64,000 nt of DNA from Halalkalibacter oceani (GCF_023715605.1 NZ_JAMBOL010000001.1:1-64000), one strand, 5' to 3'; numbered from the stretch's first letter, positions 18,451 to 28,242 are shown. Translations and numbers: made by a program. Notes: generated from the sequence alone by a model not told the origin.

Positions 18451-19443
18451 ATGAAAAATAGCAGGATCAAACTCATCGTCGTTAATATAGTGGTTGGACT
18501 GGTGCTATTAGCTATAGCAACGGGGTGTGCGTCTCAGCAAGGAGCCGCCTATCCCAATGGGAATATCAGTATGATTATACCTTATTCCGCTGGAGGCAAC
18601 GCGGACACGGTCGGGAGATTTGTAGCCCAATATTTGGGGGACGAGTTGGGCGTTCAGGTTACAGTCGTGAACAAGCCAGGATCTAGCGGTGAGTTGGGGG
18701 CGATGGAAATCGCCAACGCAAAACCGGATGGATATACGATTGGATTTCTCAATTCCCCAGATTATATTATTTCAAGCATCGTCAATCCGACTTTTGAATT
18801 CGATCTTTACGAAAGCGTGGATTATATCGCTAGTTTTACGGATACTCCTTTTTCTTACTATTCTAAAGAAGGCGGTGAGATTGACAGCTGGCAAAAGTTT
18901 GTCGATTATGCAAAAGAAAATCCTGGTCATCTGACGGTTGCCGAGGGTGGAATTGCCCATCGGGTGCTTGCAGCATCCATCATGGATAAATTCGATATTG
19001 AATTTACGACGATTGGGTTCAATGGAGCTTCTGATGTCGTATCCGCGTTGCTTGGAGACCAGGTCGATGCAGCAAGCAGCGGTAATCAGCAAATCAGCAG
19101 TTATCTTCCCAAAGGTTACATACCGATTGCATGGGGGGGAGACGAACCGCCTGCTGAATATCCAGATGCCCCGTTGTTTAAAGACTATGGCTTGTCCGTT
19201 GACTTTCTTGCTGTAGCGAATACGCTTGTCATGCCGAAAGGCGTACCCGATGACGTGGTGCAGAAGATTACGGAAGCAGTTGAAAAAGTGTCACAAACAC
19301 AGGAATTGATCGATCAAATCGAAGCCACTGGATATAGGTATAAGGCCGTAATGGGTGAAGAACTCCTAAACAATATCGACGAAAACTACAATACCATTAA
19401 GGAGCTGACGGACCAGTATACAGACGTTATTTTGAATCAATGA
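18451..19443 (+). CDS. tctC: tripartite tricarboxylate transporter substrate-binding lipoprotein TctC
   Basis: A 330-residue extracytoplasmic solute receptor. It has a signal peptide with lipobox IATGC (Cys near 27), then the Bug/TctC fold with IIPYSAGGNADTVGRFVAQYL, VVNKPGSSGELGAMEIANAKPDGYTIGF, and AEGGIAHRVLAAS. Receptors of this family bind carboxylates such as citrate, sugar acids or aromatic acids outside the membrane and deliver them to TctAB. The neighbouring enolase-superfamily and hydroxyacid enzymes suggest a sugar acid as substrate (inference). RBS AAGGGAG. Confidence 0.9.
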   Translation: MKNSRIKLIVVNIVVGLVLLAIATGCASQQGAAYPNGNISMIIPYSAGGNADTVGRFVAQYLGDELGVQVTVVNKPGSSGELGAMEIANAKPDGYTIGFLNSPDYIISSIVNPTFEFDLYESVDYIASFTDTPFSYYSKEGGEIDSWQKFVDYAKENPGHLTVAEGGIAHRVLAASIMDKFDIEFTTIGFNGASDVVSALLGDQVDAASSGNQQISSYLPKGYIPIAWGGDEPPAEYPDAPLFKDYGLSVDFLAVANTLVMPKGVPDDVVQKITEAVEKVSQTQELIDQIEATGYRYKAVMGEELLNNIDENYNTIKELTDQYTDVILNQ

Positions 19444-19512
19444 TGCAAAGACAAACCATGCTATTTTTCCTTCATAGCCGGAGATTAACATGGATTTGGA
19501 AAGGAGGATATT

Positions 19513-21006
19513 TTGAGTCTTGACATTTTGACCCAGCTACTTGACCCGCAATTATTTATCTATGCCTTGTTGGGTACGTTATTTGGCATAGTAGTCGGGG
19601 CTATACCGGGATTGAATGGAGCTGTGGGAGCCGCTTTATTACTGCCAATGACCTTCAGCATGTCTCCAGCTACTGGCATTCTTATGCTTGGCGGAATCTA
19701 CATGGGAGGGATGTATGGCGGATCCATTACAGCTATTCTAATCAACGTTCCGGGCGATGTTGTTGCAACATGTACGGCGATGGAAGGTTACCCGATGACT
19801 AAAGCAGGGCGATCGCGTGAGGCTTTATACTACTCAGTATTTTCCAGTTCCATTGGTGGTTTAGTGGGAATCCTGGCATTGATTTTTTTTACCCCTCTGC
19901 TCGCAAGTATTGCGTTGAAATTCGGGCCGCCGGAAATGATGCTAGCCGCATTGTGCGGGTTGTCTATCGTAGGCAGTCTTTCTGGAAACAACATCTGGAA
20001 ATCGTTGTTGGCGGTCTGTCTAGGATTATTTCTGCCGACTATAGGCATGGACCAAATGTCTACTGTATCCCGTATGACTTTTGGATTCCAGAGCTTGAAT
20101 ACAGGCTTTTCTATTATTCCGATTTGTTTGGGACTTTTCGCTTTCACAGAAATGTTTAGAAATATCGGGCAGAAAAAAGCAGCGACTTTTGTTTATAAAG
20201 ATAAACCCATAAAACGATTGACGGTGATTAAAGATATTTTAAAAAGACCTATTTTGTTTTTGAGGTCATCGGTGATTGGTGTACTTGTGGGCATACTTCC
20301 GGGAGTTGGGGGGACTATGCCAGTGTTTCTTGCCTACGGCGAAGCGAAGCGCACCTCTAAACATCCGGAACGGTTTGGGAAAGGAAATCCGGAAGGCATT
20401 ATTGCTGCGGAGTCAGCAAACAATTCTTTAGTTGGTGGGGCAATGGTGCCTATGCTTGCTCTTGGTATTCCAGGGTCGACAACGGCGGCCATCGTAGCTG
20501 CCGGGCTTACCACGCATGGAATCATTACTGGGCCGGATCTTTTTGTAAGAAATCCCGATGTGGCCTATCTATTCTTATACGGCATGCTTTTTACGGTCCT
20601 TTCGATGCTGTTGATCGGCGGCGTCGGGATTAAGTATTTTTCTTATATTTTAAAAGCGAAGATGGAATATATTATTCCCATCGTAATTGTTTTTGCGATA
20701 TTTGGCGCATACAGTATCAATAACAATGTGTTTGATGTTTTTGTAGCTCTTTCAATCGGAATCTTGGGAACCTTGCTCATTCGATTTGAAATACCGATAC
20801 CTCCGGTGGTAATTGGAGCCGTTCTCTCACCGTTAATAGAACAAAATTTCAGAAGAGCGAAACAAATGGCAGTGGCCAAAGATCAGTCATTCGGGTTGTT
20901 TTTGCTTGAACGCCCGTTATCGTTATCCTTGATCGTGCTGGTCATCATCTTCTTTATCCTGTTCTTTAGAATTCGGTCAAGAGACAAAATTGGAAACGAA
21001 ATGTAA
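19513..21006 (+). CDS. tctA: tripartite tricarboxylate transporter permease TctA
   Basis: A 497-residue, about 12-TM permease with the TctA hallmarks GAIPGLNGAVGAALLLPMTF, GIYMGGMYGGSITAILINVPG near the N-terminus, and GILPGVGGTMPVFLAYGEAKR plus ESANNSLVGGAMVPMLALGIPGS in the repeated C-terminal half. It couples ion flow to carboxylate import from the TctC receptor. It starts at TTG 19513 behind AAGGAGG and ends 28 bp before the enolase-superfamily gene, indicating one operon. Confidence 0.93.
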   Translation: MSLDILTQLLDPQLFIYALLGTLFGIVVGAIPGLNGAVGAALLLPMTFSMSPATGILMLGGIYMGGMYGGSITAILINVPGDVVATCTAMEGYPMTKAGRSREALYYSVFSSSIGGLVGILALIFFTPLLASIALKFGPPEMMLAALCGLSIVGSLSGNNIWKSLLAVCLGLFLPTIGMDQMSTVSRMTFGFQSLNTGFSIIPICLGLFAFTEMFRNIGQKKAATFVYKDKPIKRLTVIKDILKRPILFLRSSVIGVLVGILPGVGGTMPVFLAYGEAKRTSKHPERFGKGNPEGIIAAESANNSLVGGAMVPMLALGIPGSTTAAIVAAGLTTHGIITGPDLFVRNPDVAYLFLYGMLFTVLSMLLIGGVGIKYFSYILKAKMEYIIPIVIVFAIFGAYSINNNVFDVFVALSIGILGTLLIRFEIPIPPVVIGAVLSPLIEQNFRRAKQMAVAKDQSFGLFLLERPLSLSLIVLVIIFFILFFRIRSRDKIGNEM

Positions 21007-21034
21007 AAAAGAGAAAAAGGAGAAGAAAAACCAT

Positions 21035-22243
21035 ATGCAGAGTGTAAAGATACGCGATATTAAAACGTTTATACTGAAGCCAGGAGCAATGAATCAGGTC
21101 GTTGTGAAGGTGGAGACTTCGGAACCAGGTTTATTTGGATTAGGATGTGCCACGCTCGCTTATCGCACGTTAGCGGTCAAAAGCGTGATTCAAGATTATT
21201 TGAAACCAATTTTGATTGGTAGGAGCGTGGCTGAAATTGAAGACACTTGGAACTTGTTACATTACAGCTCATACTGGAGATCAGGGCCGATCGAGCAAAA
21301 CGCGATATCGGGCATCGATATCGCATTGTGGGACATAAAAGGAAAAATGGCTAATATGCCTATCTATGACTTACTGGGAGGAAAGTGTCGAGAATATGCA
21401 ACTGTTTATCGGTATGCTGAAGGCAATAATCTGACCGAAATCGGTGAGGATTTTCAAAGGCGACTGGACGAAGGGAATACGCATATTCGAATTAGAAGGG
21501 GATGGGGAAATTTTGGCGGCGAAATTTTGCCGCCCGGCCAATACCAAGGACAGGAGGGGCGATATTATCATCCAGCAAAATACATCGCAGAGCTGATTGA
21601 AACAGTGAGTTTTATACGAAGTGAGTTTGGAAATCAGGCTGAGCTTCTGCATGATACGCACGAACGGCTAGACGCACAGGATGCCTTACGCCTATCCAAA
21701 GAAATGGAACAGTATCAGCTGTTCTTCTTGGAGGATGTGCTGTCTCCGGAGCAGGGGGACTGGTTCCGGTTAATCAGGAATAAGACAATCACGCCGTTAG
21801 CGGTGGGAGAACTTTTTGTGAACCCAAAAGAATGGGATTATCTGATAACCAACCGATTGATTGATTATATAAGGGTACATATTTCGGCAATCGGAGGCAT
21901 AACGCCAGCGAAAAAACTGGCTGTTTTTGCTGGGAACTTCGGTGTAAAGACGGCGTGGCACGGCCCCACAGATGTTTCTCCCATTGGACATGCAGCCAAT
22001 GTGCACCTTGATTATGCATGCGTCAATTTTGGGATTCAGGAATGGGCTGGTCTAAGCGAGGCGGAAGAGGAAATTTTCCCAGGCTCTCCACAATTAAAGA
22101 AGAACGGGGTTTACTTAAATGGAAAACCGGGTTTGGGCATCGATTTCAACGAGGAACTAGCTAAAAAGTATCCTCCGGATGAAAAATCATGGATTCACAG
22201 GTGGCAGGTAAGACTGCCTGATGGGACGATTCATACCCCGTAG
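21035..22243 (+). CDS. enolase-superfamily sugar-acid dehydratase, ManD/RspA-like
   Basis: A 402-residue mandelate racemase/muconate lactonizing family protein. Metal-ligand positions are visible in LLHDTHERL (Asp, with the ManD-type His following), FFLEDVL (Glu) and AVGELF (Glu). The C-terminal TAWHGPTDVSPIGHAANVHLD is characteristic of the ManD/RspA subgroup, whose members dehydrate D-mannonate or D-gluconate or have lost catalysis. The N-terminal capping domain starts MQSVKIRDIKTFILKPG. Start 21035 follows AAGGAGAAG; an upstream in-frame ATG (20990) would overlap tctA. Exact substrate cannot be read from sequence. Confidence 0.85.
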   Translation: MQSVKIRDIKTFILKPGAMNQVVVKVETSEPGLFGLGCATLAYRTLAVKSVIQDYLKPILIGRSVAEIEDTWNLLHYSSYWRSGPIEQNAISGIDIALWDIKGKMANMPIYDLLGGKCREYATVYRYAEGNNLTEIGEDFQRRLDEGNTHIRIRRGWGNFGGEILPPGQYQGQEGRYYHPAKYIAELIETVSFIRSEFGNQAELLHDTHERLDAQDALRLSKEMEQYQLFFLEDVLSPEQGDWFRLIRNKTITPLAVGELFVNPKEWDYLITNRLIDYIRVHISAIGGITPAKKLAVFAGNFGVKTAWHGPTDVSPIGHAANVHLDYACVNFGIQEWAGLSEAEEEIFPGSPQLKKNGVYLNGKPGLGIDFNEELAKKYPPDEKSWIHRWQVRLPDGTIHTP

Positions 22244-22313
22244 AGCCCGTTGGGATAATAATCTCGGAAGATTAGCGTACAGGTTATCATGATGAAAGGA
22301 GAATGAATGAACG

Positions 22314-23267
22314 GTGATTTTAATGATCAATTCCATGTTGCAGAGACATAAGGAACAGCTTGAGAAGAAACTGGGAGAGAAAGTGATTGTCCGAAAGGAT
22401 CTGAAAGTCATAGATTCGGAGATGGCTGAAGCTGATATTATGGTCGGATTCGGGGCGAGTCTTGGTGCCATGGAACCTGAACAAGTGGAACTGTTTCCTC
22501 GGTTAAAATGGATACATGCGGATAATGTCGGGGTAGAGGGGCTACCGTTTGATCAATTGTCGAAAAAGCAAATTATAGTGACCAATACTCGAGGGATTCA
22601 GGCACCGCAAATTTGTGAACAAATCTTCGGGATGATGATCATGTTTTCTCGGGGATTGCACGTGAACTATCGAAATCAATTGGATTCTATTTGGGATAAT
22701 AGTTACGTCTTAGAAAGACTTTACGGGAAGACGCTTTGCATCGCAGGAACTGGTTATCTTGGGAAGGAATTGGCAAAAAGGGTTAAAGCGTTTGGGATGA
22801 AAGTAGTCGGTATCAGAAAAAGGTCGGAAGTACCCGAATATTTCGACCGAGTCATGACGTTGCAAAATAAGCTAGAAGCACTGAAAGAGGCAGATTATAT
22901 GGCGTTACTACTTCCTTTGACCCCGCAAACTTACCACTTTATTGGAGAAAAAGAATTTTTCGCAATGAAACGTTCAGCCGTGTTACTTAACTATTCACGC
23001 GGCGATATTATCGACAATGAAGCGATGATGTCTGCATTGAAAAACAATCGCATACGAGGTGCTGGGCTTGATGTTTTTCATAAAGAGCCGCTGCCAAAAG
23101 ACGATCCTTTATGGCGTATGCCTAACGTAATTATTTCTCCACACAATGCTGGATCTGTGGAATCAGGTCATGATATTCGGAAATTGCATGTTTTCATGGA
23201 GCTTTATTCCGCATACAAAAATGGGGACGCGATGAGGACCCGGGTAGATTTAATAGAAAGATATTAA
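22314..23267 (+). CDS. D-isomer-specific 2-hydroxyacid dehydrogenase
   Basis: A 317-residue NAD-dependent dehydrogenase. The Rossmann motif appears as GKTLCIAGTGYLGKELAKRVKAFG (near 140-163), followed by ALLLPLTPQTYHFIG, LLNYSRGDIIDNEAM, GLDVFHKEPLP and the catalytic-His region ISPHNAGSVESG. It would reduce or oxidise a D-2-hydroxyacid, probably an intermediate from the acid imported by TctABC. The start is GTG 22314 or ATG 22323; AAGGAG sits about 12 nt upstream of the GTG. Confidence 0.88.
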   Translation: MILMINSMLQRHKEQLEKKLGEKVIVRKDLKVIDSEMAEADIMVGFGASLGAMEPEQVELFPRLKWIHADNVGVEGLPFDQLSKKQIIVTNTRGIQAPQICEQIFGMMIMFSRGLHVNYRNQLDSIWDNSYVLERLYGKTLCIAGTGYLGKELAKRVKAFGMKVVGIRKRSEVPEYFDRVMTLQNKLEALKEADYMALLLPLTPQTYHFIGEKEFFAMKRSAVLLNYSRGDIIDNEAMMSALKNNRIRGAGLDVFHKEPLPKDDPLWRMPNVIISPHNAGSVESGHDIRKLHVFMELYSAYKNGDAMRTRVDLIERY

Positions 23268-23963
23268 TTTCGTAAAGAAGACGACGTACGTGTCGATTAC
23301 GAACGAAAATATGACGATCGATTTCTGGACTCTGTGAGTGGGAAAACCATAGCCACCAATATCCTGAAAGCTAAATATTCCTTGGTACATCCTGAAAGTG
23401 TAGAATTACAACGCTAAGTAGCCTGTGGCACTAAAAATGTAAAGTATCACAATGATAGAACTTTTGAGAGGGGGGCTAACTTGACATTGAGATAGGGTGT
23501 TTTAACGATATTTCAAAGTGACAAAGAGGATAGACTAAAGGATTTTAATCAGGGATTAATCCGGACATGAATTTAATGCTCTTTAGACCGCCGCTATAGA
23601 AAATGCTTCGCGCTTCCAACGGCAGCTGGGAAGACCTCTTATGCTCAAGCCAACTTTTTTAGTTGGCTTGAAGCATGAGAGACGAACAAAGCCTTCGTAA
23701 ACCTCAATCCTGTCTTTTATCATGTATGAGTCTACATATATTGCTGGTAATAATAAGCTGATTGTTCGCTTTAAATAGGAATGAAGAAACAAGAAGAAAT
23801 TTCTATCCTGAATTAGTTTAAGGAAGCAAAGAACAAACAAGTTGCTTATTCGCTTGTTTTATATAAGTTCAGTAAAAAATTCCTGCCTTTATCTTTACTA
23901 TGTTAGGCATTATGAATTTGCTTTCGAACATAAACGAAAATATATTTCCATGGAGGTATAACA
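23268..23963. other. intergenic region with an unexplained open stretch and a long hairpin
   Basis: Directly after the dehydrogenase stop, the same frame stays open for about 50 codons (FRKEDDVRVDYERKYDD..., SGKTIATNILKAKYSL) until TAA near 23416. It is not recognised and may be the remnant of a deleted gene. A long inverted repeat lies at 23641-23676. Nothing else is recognised. Confidence 0.45.
23641..23676. terminator. long inverted repeat, possible terminator
   Basis: Stem CAAGCCAACT/AGTTGGCTTG extended by ATGCT/AGCAT around a T-rich loop. The stem is strong but no T run follows it on either strand. Confidence 0.45.
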
Positions 23964-24860
23964 ATGAAAATAGGTTTTATAGGGTTAGGAATAATGGGGA
24001 AGCCTATGTGCAAAAATCTACTTAAAGCAGGTTACGATATAAAAATTTCAAGCAGAAATAGTGAAACGAATAAAGAACTCAATGAATTAGGGGCTGAAGT
24101 AGTAAGTTCACTTAAACAACTTGCTGAAATTTCTGATACGATAATTACAATGTTACCAAATTCGCCAGAAGTCCTGGACGTGATTTTAGGGAAAGAAGGT
24201 ATTATTAATTGGGTTCGTCGTGGGACTACTATAATAGATATGAGTTCAATATCACCGATCGTTAGTAAAGAAATATATTCAGTACTGATAAAAAAGGATA
24301 TTGATTTTTTAGATGCACCTGTTAGTGGCGGCGAACCTAAAGCCATTGATGGAACCCTTTCTGTTATGGTTGGAGGTAAAGAGGAAATTTTTCATAAGTG
24401 TCTACCAATATTAGAAACAATGACTAGTTCAGTAGTAAGAATGGGAAAAGTAGGTTCCGGTAATGCTACTAAATTAGTAAATCAAATAATCGTCGCATTA
24501 AACATAGCCGCAGTATCGGAGGCATTTGTGTTAGCACAAAGCATGAAAATAGATACGGAACTCGTGTACCGAGCGATTCGAGGAGGATTGGCAGGAAGTG
24601 CTGTGCTTGATTCTAAAGCTCCTATGATTATGAATCGAGATTTTAGAGCGGGTTTTAAAATCAACCTACATTTAAAAGATTTAAATAATGTAATGGACAC
24701 ATCAGAAAATCTAAACACCCCTTTACCGCTAACATCTTCTATACGTGAGATATTAAAGTCTTTGGTGATTGATGGTGACGGTTATGAGGATCATGCTGCA
24801 ATTGTTAAATATTTTGAAAAAGTTGCAAGCACGGAAGTCAACCCGAAATTAGTAAAGTAG
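23964..24860 (+). CDS. garR: 2-hydroxy-3-oxopropionate reductase-like, beta-hydroxyacid dehydrogenase family
   Basis: A 298-residue protein. The N-terminal Rossmann motif IGFIGLGIMGKPMCKNLLKAGYD is the 3-hydroxyisobutyrate/tartronate-semialdehyde reductase signature. DAPVSGGEPKAIDGTLSVMVGG follows near 117-138, with the catalytic Lys in GSGNATKLVNQI near 168-179. The family reduces tartronate semialdehyde to glycerate or oxidises short beta-hydroxyacids. Position downstream of the sugar-acid genes fits GarR, but codon use is more AT-rich than the tct operon and it has its own RBS (GGAGGT) and probable promoter. Confidence 0.8.
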   Translation: MKIGFIGLGIMGKPMCKNLLKAGYDIKISSRNSETNKELNELGAEVVSSLKQLAEISDTIITMLPNSPEVLDVILGKEGIINWVRRGTTIIDMSSISPIVSKEIYSVLIKKDIDFLDAPVSGGEPKAIDGTLSVMVGGKEEIFHKCLPILETMTSSVVRMGKVGSGNATKLVNQIIVALNIAAVSEAFVLAQSMKIDTELVYRAIRGGLAGSAVLDSKAPMIMNRDFRAGFKINLHLKDLNNVMDTSENLNTPLPLTSSIREILKSLVIDGDGYEDHAAIVKYFEKVASTEVNPKLVK

Positions 24861-24897
24861 GAGCTTACGAAGTCCGTTGGGAAGCCCCGCTTTTTTT

Positions 24898-24938
24898 AAA
24901 TCCCATACCGAAACGGATCTCCTCGGTATGGGATTTTC
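24898..24938 (+). terminator. terminator after garR-like gene
   Basis: Thirteen-pair stem AATCCCATACCGA/TCGGTATGGGATT followed by TTC. Confidence 0.75.
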
Positions 24939-25101
24939 ACGGAGCCGTCGGGCTAAGACGACTGTACTTCGTATGTTAGCCGCTTGAGATCATCATTTTC
25001 CTTTTTCGAGACCTCCGTACATTTTTTCAGCCAGCTTGGAAAGGCGATCTGCCCAATGACCGTCAGTTTTGCGGGCAGCAGTAAAGCATAATAAGGGAGT
25101 C

Positions 25102-25173
25102 ATGGGAGTGTACGCCAGGGTGATTCGAACGGGGGATATTCGCCGTGGAGGTCAAATCAAAATCGAATCATAG
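25102..25173 (+). pseudogene. possible MOSC-domain C-terminal fragment
   Basis: ATG-initiated reading MGVYARVIRTGDIRRGGQIK resembles the final strands of MOSC sulfurase-domain proteins (GVYARV...GG.v..GD.i), ending at TAG 25171. No upstream domain is present; the preceding frame has stops. The call rests on a single short motif. The rest of 24960-25428 shows nothing recognisable. Confidence 0.3.
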
Positions 25174-25428
25174 CCGTGAACGCCTGCATAACATGTACCT
25201 GGCTGATATGTCTCGCTTCGTCTGTCCCATTCATAAATATTTGTCAACATGGTTGACTTCCATTATTTATCTCCTATTCATATCAGGCCATTTAGATGCT
25301 AGTTCATCTTTCATCACCGTCAAACCGATTAACCACATCCATTTTATTTCTTATAGCCCATGAACAAATTCACAGAGTATTCTCTATCCATTCCAGAAAT
25401 CTATGGTAAAATAGGAGAATAATATGGA

Positions 25429-27237
25429 ATGGTGGGAGTGAGGGTTTTGACTAGAGGATGGAAGAAAAAAGCATTGCCTGTCATGCTTGCGGGGGCGATG
25501 GTGTTTTCGTTTGGGCCTGTGACGTATGCGGATACTGTTCAAACAGATGTTTTGGAAGTGAAGTTCAATGATATTGAGGGGCATTGGGCTCAGAGTTTTA
25601 TTGAAAATATGGCTGGAAATGAGATTATTAATGGATTTCCGGATGCTACGTTTCGCCCTGATGTGAAGGTAACGAAGCTGCAAGCGGTGACAATTGTGAC
25701 GAATTTGTTGTCACAAAAAAGAACGTTGGAAACAACGGGGACTGATTACATAGGAGAGGTGCCGGAATGGGCGCGGAACAGTGTGGAGCTGGCTCTCTAC
25801 AATGATATCGTCAGCTGGGAAGACATTCAGGATTATCAGGCGGAAGCATCCAGAATGTTTATTGTGGAGCTTTTGGTGCATGCTTTAGGAGCGGAGATCG
25901 ATGCGGTACAAGAGCATGATTTAACGTTTACCGACCTAACAGATTTAAGTGCGGATGAACAGGCTTATTTGGCTATCGCTTTGGAAAATAAATTTGTTGA
26001 AGGCTATCAGGATAATACGTTTCGGCCAGGCAATTCGGTAACACGGGCGGAAATGGCGGTGTTTGCTGATCGTTTGTTCAACACGCTGGAAGATGAGTAT
26101 GATTTTGAAGAAGGGTTTGAGAGAGTTGAGGTTGTAACGGGGAAAATTTCCCGTATCGCAGCTGATGTGAGAGAGCTAACAATCGGGTCGGCCACGTTCG
26201 GGGTTGCAGATGATTATACCGTTCAAATTAATGACAAGGATGCCAGCTTTGAAGACTTGAAGACTACGATGAATGTTCGTGTCGTTTTAAAGAATCAAAA
26301 AATGGCGGAAATTTATGCTTATTCAACCGAGAAAGAAGTCATCAAAGAGATCGTGACGGGCTCGATTTCAAGTATCGACAGAAACAATCGAAAAGTGACG
26401 GTTGGCTTGAAGTCGTTTGATGTTGCCAATGGTGTGCGAATCGAGGTGAATGGCGAGGTTGCAGGCTTTAGTAATTTAGAAACAGGCATGGAAACCGTTG
26501 TCGTTATCGCCAATGAAGAAATAGAATCTATCTTCGCTTTTAGAGTTGCTGAGCAGTCAGCGCTTGAGTTCAGCGTGAAACGGGAATGGAATGAGCGTGA
26601 TACTAATTTTAAAGAAGCAGTCCTGACAGGGGATAGAGTCAATGATGCTACGCCTGACTTAGAGGGGAAACGTCTAAGAATCAGTGTTGACGGAAGTCGT
26701 TTTAGAGAGATTGACCTCGATGAAATTGATGGACGTCAGAGAGATGGGGCTGAAGTAGCAAAACTGCTGCAAGCAGCTATTGAAGACGCGCTTGATGATA
26801 GACGGGTCAAAGTGGAATATAAGAATACGAGACGATTTGTTTTTGAAACGACCAAGAGTCCAATCGATGAGGTTCCTACGATCCAATTCGATGGGGATGC
26901 CGATGTACTGGACGCCCTTGGAATTGACGATGACGAAGTAAAAGGAGCAAGCGGAGAAAGAATTAGAGTATGGAACATTACGGTGGAAGCGGATGCGACG
27001 AAAGACCAGGAGTTTGAAATGAACGTTATCATTGATGATGAAAATATCGATGAAACAGTAAGATTTTCCGTTAAAAGAGGCGATTCGGCGGAAGAGATTG
27101 CCGATGCTATCGCTGATGCGCTTCTGGATAAGGCCAAGATCAGATCTGCTCTTGGCATCTCTGTGAAGCGTGATGTGCTTACGTTAACACCAGATGATGA
27201 AGATTGGGATGTCGAGATTGAGATAAAAGAAAAGTAA
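25429..27237 (+). CDS. secreted SLH-domain surface protein
   Basis: About 602 residues. It has a signal peptide (KKKALPVMLAGAMVFSFGPVTYA) and three S-layer-homology repeats at about 45-215: FNDIEGHWAQSFIENM..GFPDATFRPD, a degenerate middle repeat (WARNSVELALYNDI), and EGYQDNTFRPGNSVTRAEMAVFAD. The acidic beta-rich C-terminal region (about 220-602) contains two similar segments, VVTGKISRIAADVRELTIG and IVTGSISSIDRNNRKVTVG. SLH domains anchor proteins to pyruvylated cell-wall polymers. An RBS AGGAG lies 11 nt before the chosen ATG; TTG 25447 is an alternative start. Function of the C-terminal region unknown. Confidence 0.85.
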   Translation: MVGVRVLTRGWKKKALPVMLAGAMVFSFGPVTYADTVQTDVLEVKFNDIEGHWAQSFIENMAGNEIINGFPDATFRPDVKVTKLQAVTIVTNLLSQKRTLETTGTDYIGEVPEWARNSVELALYNDIVSWEDIQDYQAEASRMFIVELLVHALGAEIDAVQEHDLTFTDLTDLSADEQAYLAIALENKFVEGYQDNTFRPGNSVTRAEMAVFADRLFNTLEDEYDFEEGFERVEVVTGKISRIAADVRELTIGSATFGVADDYTVQINDKDASFEDLKTTMNVRVVLKNQKMAEIYAYSTEKEVIKEIVTGSISSIDRNNRKVTVGLKSFDVANGVRIEVNGEVAGFSNLETGMETVVVIANEEIESIFAFRVAEQSALEFSVKREWNERDTNFKEAVLTGDRVNDATPDLEGKRLRISVDGSRFREIDLDEIDGRQRDGAEVAKLLQAAIEDALDDRRVKVEYKNTRRFVFETTKSPIDEVPTIQFDGDADVLDALGIDDDEVKGASGERIRVWNITVEADATKDQEFEMNVIIDDENIDETVRFSVKRGDSAEEIADAIADALLDKAKIRSALGISVKRDVLTLTPDDEDWDVEIEIKEK

Positions 27238-27245
27238 CAAAGATA

Positions 27246-27285
27246 AACTCACAAGTGTGGATCACTGACGCTTGTGAGTTTTTTT
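27246..27285 (+). terminator. terminator after SLH protein gene
   Basis: Ten-pair stem AACTCACAAG/CTTGTGAGTT followed by a T run. Confidence 0.88.
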
Positions 27286-27421
27286 GTGGGGCACGAGAGC
27301 ACACAGAACAATTCAATAGGTTTTTACAGGAAGGGAGAAGGGGTGCTTTCCAACAGTTGACAAGGGTATTCCTTGAATTTGATTCCGGGTTGACACTTGC
27401 TGTTCCTGTTTCTTCAATAAA

Positions 27422-27871
27422 CTAAACGCCAAACTGTTTTAAATGGTGGTCGAGGTGCTTATAAATGCCTTTTCCCCACTCATCGGGAGTGAGCTTCCCG
27501 AAAAAAGGATGCGGGTGGGGCGTGCATGTCTCCCGACCATTGTTTTGAAAGGTGATGATTTTGCGCTTCAGTTTTTCTTTTTCTGGTTCAAATTCTTTTG
27601 GCTCGGTAATGAGAATATCTGGAATGGTCGACATGTTCTTGGGGAGCGGCTTGTCATTATAAAAAAGCGGTTTGGCGAAGCGGCCTACTAGTCTGCCTAA
27701 CCATCCGCGCGAAGGGAAGGAGTTGCCCATGGCAATGTCTTGAAAGGCTGAGCAATGGGCCAGCATTTGGGCGGCATCCATTTTCCCCCATTGCGCTTTG
27801 GCATCAGCGCTTACATGATCAATGCGAATCAAAATGTCCTCTGCATCCAATTGATTAAATAGATTCCTCAT
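27422..27871 (-). CDS. DUF1569 (DinB-like) protein
   Basis: A 149-residue four-helix protein of the DUF1569/DinB-related group: LAHCSAF carries the first metal-type His, and HPFFGKLTPDEWGKGIYKHLDHHLKQFG carries the C-terminal conserved His residues. DinB-like proteins are often metal-dependent and thiol-related. The exact role is unknown. RBS GGAAGG precedes the ATG. Minus-strand gene lying alone between two surface-protein genes. Confidence 0.82.
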   Translation of the reverse strand: MRNLFNQLDAEDILIRIDHVSADAKAQWGKMDAAQMLAHCSAFQDIAMGNSFPSRGWLGRLVGRFAKPLFYNDKPLPKNMSTIPDILITEPKEFEPEKEKLKRKIITFQNNGRETCTPHPHPFFGKLTPDEWGKGIYKHLDHHLKQFGV

Positions 27872-28242
27872 CTGTACACCTTCCTTTCTAACTAAATCTA
27901 CCTTTAAGTCGACAAGAAATCTATTGATAAACGGGAGGTTTTCCCAAAAGACCTATCATCAGCATAACAAAATATTTTATTTTATCTTTACAGGTATAAA
28001 TTTACCAGGACTATACACCTTAAAATGTCTGGAATGCATGTTTGATGATCAAAGGCAAGTGGAATGCTGTATACTTTTAAAGGAGTATCTATGTGAGGAG
28101 GAGATAAAGGTCTGGGAGTAAATAAAAATGGGGTGACGTAGGCTATTGGTCATGTGATTTTTTAAAGAGATAAAGGATCTACAACATAGTCAAGAGGGAT
28201 GTATGTAAATGGAGCACCGGAAAACAAATAAGGAGATGTGAT
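27872..28242. other. intergenic, nothing recognised
   Basis: AT-rich 370 bp between the minus-strand DUF1569 gene and the second SLH gene. It presumably holds both promoters. Apart from the AAGGAG site just before 28243, no motif stands out. Confidence 0.4.

Noticed and set aside
24994-25104. Minus-strand 36-codon ORF (MTPLLCFTAARKTDGHWADRL...)
   Set aside because: No RBS, no recognised family, and it overlaps the possible MOSC fragment; too short to support.
25145-25363. 72-codon plus-strand ORF
   Set aside because: Starts inside the MOSC-like fragment in another frame; composition is not protein-like and there is no RBS.
26736-27158. 140-codon minus-strand ORF, serine-rich
   Set aside because: Antisense shadow of the SLH protein gene; the Ser bias arises from acidic codons on the plus strand.
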